Shown one piece after another: positions 61,588 through 64,000 of a stretch of DNA of 64,000 nt. A program made the position numbers and the translations under genes. The DNA is taken from assembly GCA_015065805.1 (NCBI GenBank), contig SVPN01000005.1:1-64000 (forward strand), written 5' to 3'. The stretch's first letter is position 1; every line of letters starts with the position of its first letter. The notes beneath the pieces were generated by a model. It saw nothing but the letters and a program-made list of their open reading frames with translations. It did not search any database and had not been told where the DNA came from. This DNA comes from Oscillospiraceae bacterium. GTDB lineage: Bacteria; Bacillota; Clostridia; Oscillospirales; Acutalibacteraceae.

Positions 61588-63066
61588 TTAAACGATGATA
61601 CAGATCAGCCCGTTGCAACCCTCGTTAATGATCCTCTCTACGGTTTCCTTCATTTTCAGGCGGGCATCCATCGGCATACGCAACAGCTTGTTGTGCAAGC
61701 CTTCATTCACAAGGCCGTACAGCGAGGACCCGAATATGTTGGAATCCCAGATCTTGGTCGGATCCTCCTCAAATTCGCGAAGCAAATAATTCACAAGCTC
61801 CTCCGACTGACGCTCCGAGCCGACGATCGGTGCCACCTCGGTGTTGATGGTTGCCTTCATCATATGGATCGACGGTGCCTGCGCACGCAGACGCACCCCG
61901 TACCGTCCGCTTTGCTTGATGATCTCGGGTTCTTCCAGCTCCATCTCCTCCACGGTCGGCATCACGATGCCGTACCCTGTTGCCTCCACCTCATCAAGCG
62001 CATGTCGGATCTTCTCATATTCCTTTTTCATCACCGCCAGTTCGCTGAGCATATCAAGCAGGGTTGCCTCATCACGGATCTCAAGCCCTGTGACCTCACG
62101 CAGGACATCATAAAACAGCCCCTGCCCGACCTGAACGCACAGTGTTGCCTTTCCTTCACCGAGCGAAACCGCTTCTACACAAGCATTATCGATGTACTCA
62201 CAGCTCAGCAGATGCCGCGCAAAATCCGACACCTGACAGATCTTGCCGACGCCTGAAGCATATTTCCGCACAGTCTGCATAATGGCTTTACGGATCGGAT
62301 GCTCGCGTTCAAGCCCTGTCAGCCAACGCGGCATCACCACATCCAGCTCTGCGGCGGGAAATTCAAACAGCGCCTTCTCCAATATTCCGCGGATCTGTGC
62401 ATCATCGATCGCCAGACAGTCCACTGCCGTCACGGGAACACCGTATGCCTCCTGCATCCGACGGCACAGCTGAGCGGTATCCTCGCTGTCGGGATGCGTC
62501 GTGTTCAGCAAGACCACAAACGGTTTATTCAGATCGTGCAATTCACGGATCACCCGCTCCTCGGCATCCTCATACTCCTCTCGCGGAATATCGGTAATAC
62601 TGCCGTCGGTCGTTACCACGATACCGATGGTCGAATGCTCGGCAATCACCTTACGCGTGCCGATTTCCGCCGCCATATTGAAGGGGATCTCCTCCTCGTA
62701 CCACGGCGTTTTGACCATACGCGGCATATTGTCCTCGATATAACCGATCGCCGACGGCACAATGTATCCGACGCAATCAATGAGCCGCACATCCATTTGC
62801 GCAGATTCATCCAGCTGTACCGTAACGGGTTGTTCGGGGATGAACTTCGGCTCGGTGGTCATAATGGTTTTTCCCGCGGCCGATTGCGGCAATTCATCGG
62901 TGGTGCGCTCACGGATCGCATCCTGCGTTATCCCGGGCAATACGAGCGTTTCCATAAACCGCTTAATAAAGGTAGATTTTCCGCTTCGGACAGGGCCGAT
63001 CACGCCCAGATACAATGCACCCGCTGTCCGCTCACGGATATCCTTGTAAATATTCTGCTGTGTCAT
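61588..63066 (-). CDS. spoIVA: stage IV sporulation protein A
   Basis: NIYKDIRERTAGALYLGVIGPVRSGKSTFIKRFMETLVLP, SIGIVVTTDGSITDIPREEYEDAEERVI. Confidence 0.97.
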   Translation of the reverse strand: MTQQNIYKDIRERTAGALYLGVIGPVRSGKSTFIKRFMETLVLPGITQDAIRERTTDELPQSAAGKTIMTTEPKFIPEQPVTVQLDESAQMDVRLIDCVGYIVPSAIGYIEDNMPRMVKTPWYEEEIPFNMAAEIGTRKVIAEHSTIGIVVTTDGSITDIPREEYEDAEERVIRELHDLNKPFVVLLNTTHPDSEDTAQLCRRMQEAYGVPVTAVDCLAIDDAQIRGILEKALFEFPAAELDVVMPRWLTGLEREHPIRKAIMQTVRKYASGVGKICQVSDFARHLLSCEYIDNACVEAVSLGEGKATLCVQVGQGLFYDVLREVTGLEIRDEATLLDMLSELAVMKKEYEKIRHALDEVEATGYGIVMPTVEEMELEEPEIIKQSGRYGVRLRAQAPSIHMMKATINTEVAPIVGSERQSEELVNYLLREFEEDPTKIWDSNIFGSSLYGLVNEGLHNKLLRMPMDARLKMKETVERIINEGCNGLICIIV

Positions 63067-63116
63067 ACATTCGCACTCCTTTGTTCATAGTCTTTACCGT
63101 ATCCGTACAAGCCCTG

Positions 63117-64000
63117 TCAAAGCATCGGGATCATCAGCATCGTCGGTGCAGGAATATACTCATCGTTCAGATCGTTTTCGGCACAGATTTCATCAACGGA
63201 GGAATGATGCGCTTTGGCGATCTCCCACACCGAATCTCCTTGCTCGGCATACACAATGCGAATGGCACCCGACGGTCGTACATACACCTGTGCTGTATCG
63301 TTTACCGCCTCCGTCACAACGTTCACAGCTGTAACGCAGGCATATTCCTGTACGATCTCCGCATCCATCTGCACGCGCACCTTGTCACCGTTAACGGCAC
63401 ATTGCACATCGATCAATCGCGCCGATGCGTGATGCGTGTGCGGATCGCACGAAATGCGGCAATCCACTGTTCTCTCATAGCAGGCGACCTGTCCGTCCGA
63501 ATCCCTTGTCAGCATACAGACCAGAACACAGCAAGCTAAATATGCGCCGTTCTCATCACGGCAAAACTCGCACGATTGCAATTTACCCCATTGATCGTCG
63601 ATCGACACGCAGTGCTCGGGAAGCGTAATATATTCCTGCAATGTCATACGCGATACCGTCATCTGACCGCGATCCTCCGACTGAAAGCCCGCATAGCGGC
63701 ACAGAACTGCATGATCCACCGAATAGGCATCCAGCACGACTGTTGCCTCCTCACGGCAACTGCAACGCAGATAGCTGTTCAGCTTACAGCTTACGTACAG
63801 CACCGAAGCACCCGCTTCGTTTTGCTGTAAATGGCAGTCACACTCGCAGACACGCACTTCCGTTTCACAGAGTGCTGTCTCGGTCAGTCCGTCTGCGTCA
63901 ATGATCTGGCTGAACGGGATCTCACGCAGTACCGTGTGAGTTTCGTGTTCCTTTTTACAGACACCCTTTAAGGAAAGCATCCCCTTCAGGATTGCCTTAT
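63117..64000 (-). CDS. DUF3794/SPOCS-domain LysM protein, 5' end beyond the window
   Basis: SPOCS-type repeats and C-terminal LysM AEQGDSVWEIAKAHHSSVDEICAENDL; frame open through 64000 (KAILKGMLSLKGVC). Confidence 0.85.
   Translation of the reverse strand, partial: KAILKGMLSLKGVCKKEHETHTVLREIPFSQIIDADGLTETALCETEVRVCECDCHLQQNEAGASVLYVSCKLNSYLRCSCREEATVVLDAYSVDHAVLCRYAGFQSEDRGQMTVSRMTLQEYITLPEHCVSIDDQWGKLQSCEFCRDENGAYLACCVLVCMLTRDSDGQVACYERTVDCRISCDPHTHHASARLIDVQCAVNGDKVRVQMDAEIVQEYACVTAVNVVTEAVNDTAQVYVRPSGAIRIVYAEQGDSVWEIAKAHHSSVDEICAENDLNDEYIPAPTMLMIPML

Overview
The window is a gene-dense chromosomal segment of a spore-forming Firmicute. The synteny and the sporulation genes fit Clostridia, possibly Oscillospirales/Ruminococcaceae-like (inference). 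Most of it is core genome: polC-ispG-rseP-dxr-cdsA-uppS-frr-pyrH; T-box-pheS-pheT; tig-clpP-clpX-lon-engB-lysA; rplS-lepB-rbgA-rnhB-yraN; spoIVA and a SpoIVFA/SpoIVFB-like pair; an initiator tRNA at the left edge. I see no phage, transposase, CRISPR array or rRNA. The most interesting items are: (1) a 1123-aa soluble protein joining a ClpB-D2-like AAA+ module, a receiver-like segment, and a second AAA+ module with an M41 (FtsH-type) zinc protease; (2) a promoter-driven 24-codon upstream ORF (MDPNNGSSKPPRQSVFGILTVALP) ahead of mgtE, followed by a hairpin that would sequester the mgtE Shine-Dalgarno, which resembles a leader-peptide Mg2+ sensor; (3) a P2-like P-type ATPase that keeps DKTGT and TGE but has lost the ion-binding motifs and has a rewritten GDGxND hinge; (4) polC split by a frameshift; (5) a SpoIID-like protein with Gln at the expected catalytic Glu. 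All product calls come from recognising sequence motifs by eye; no database search was run.
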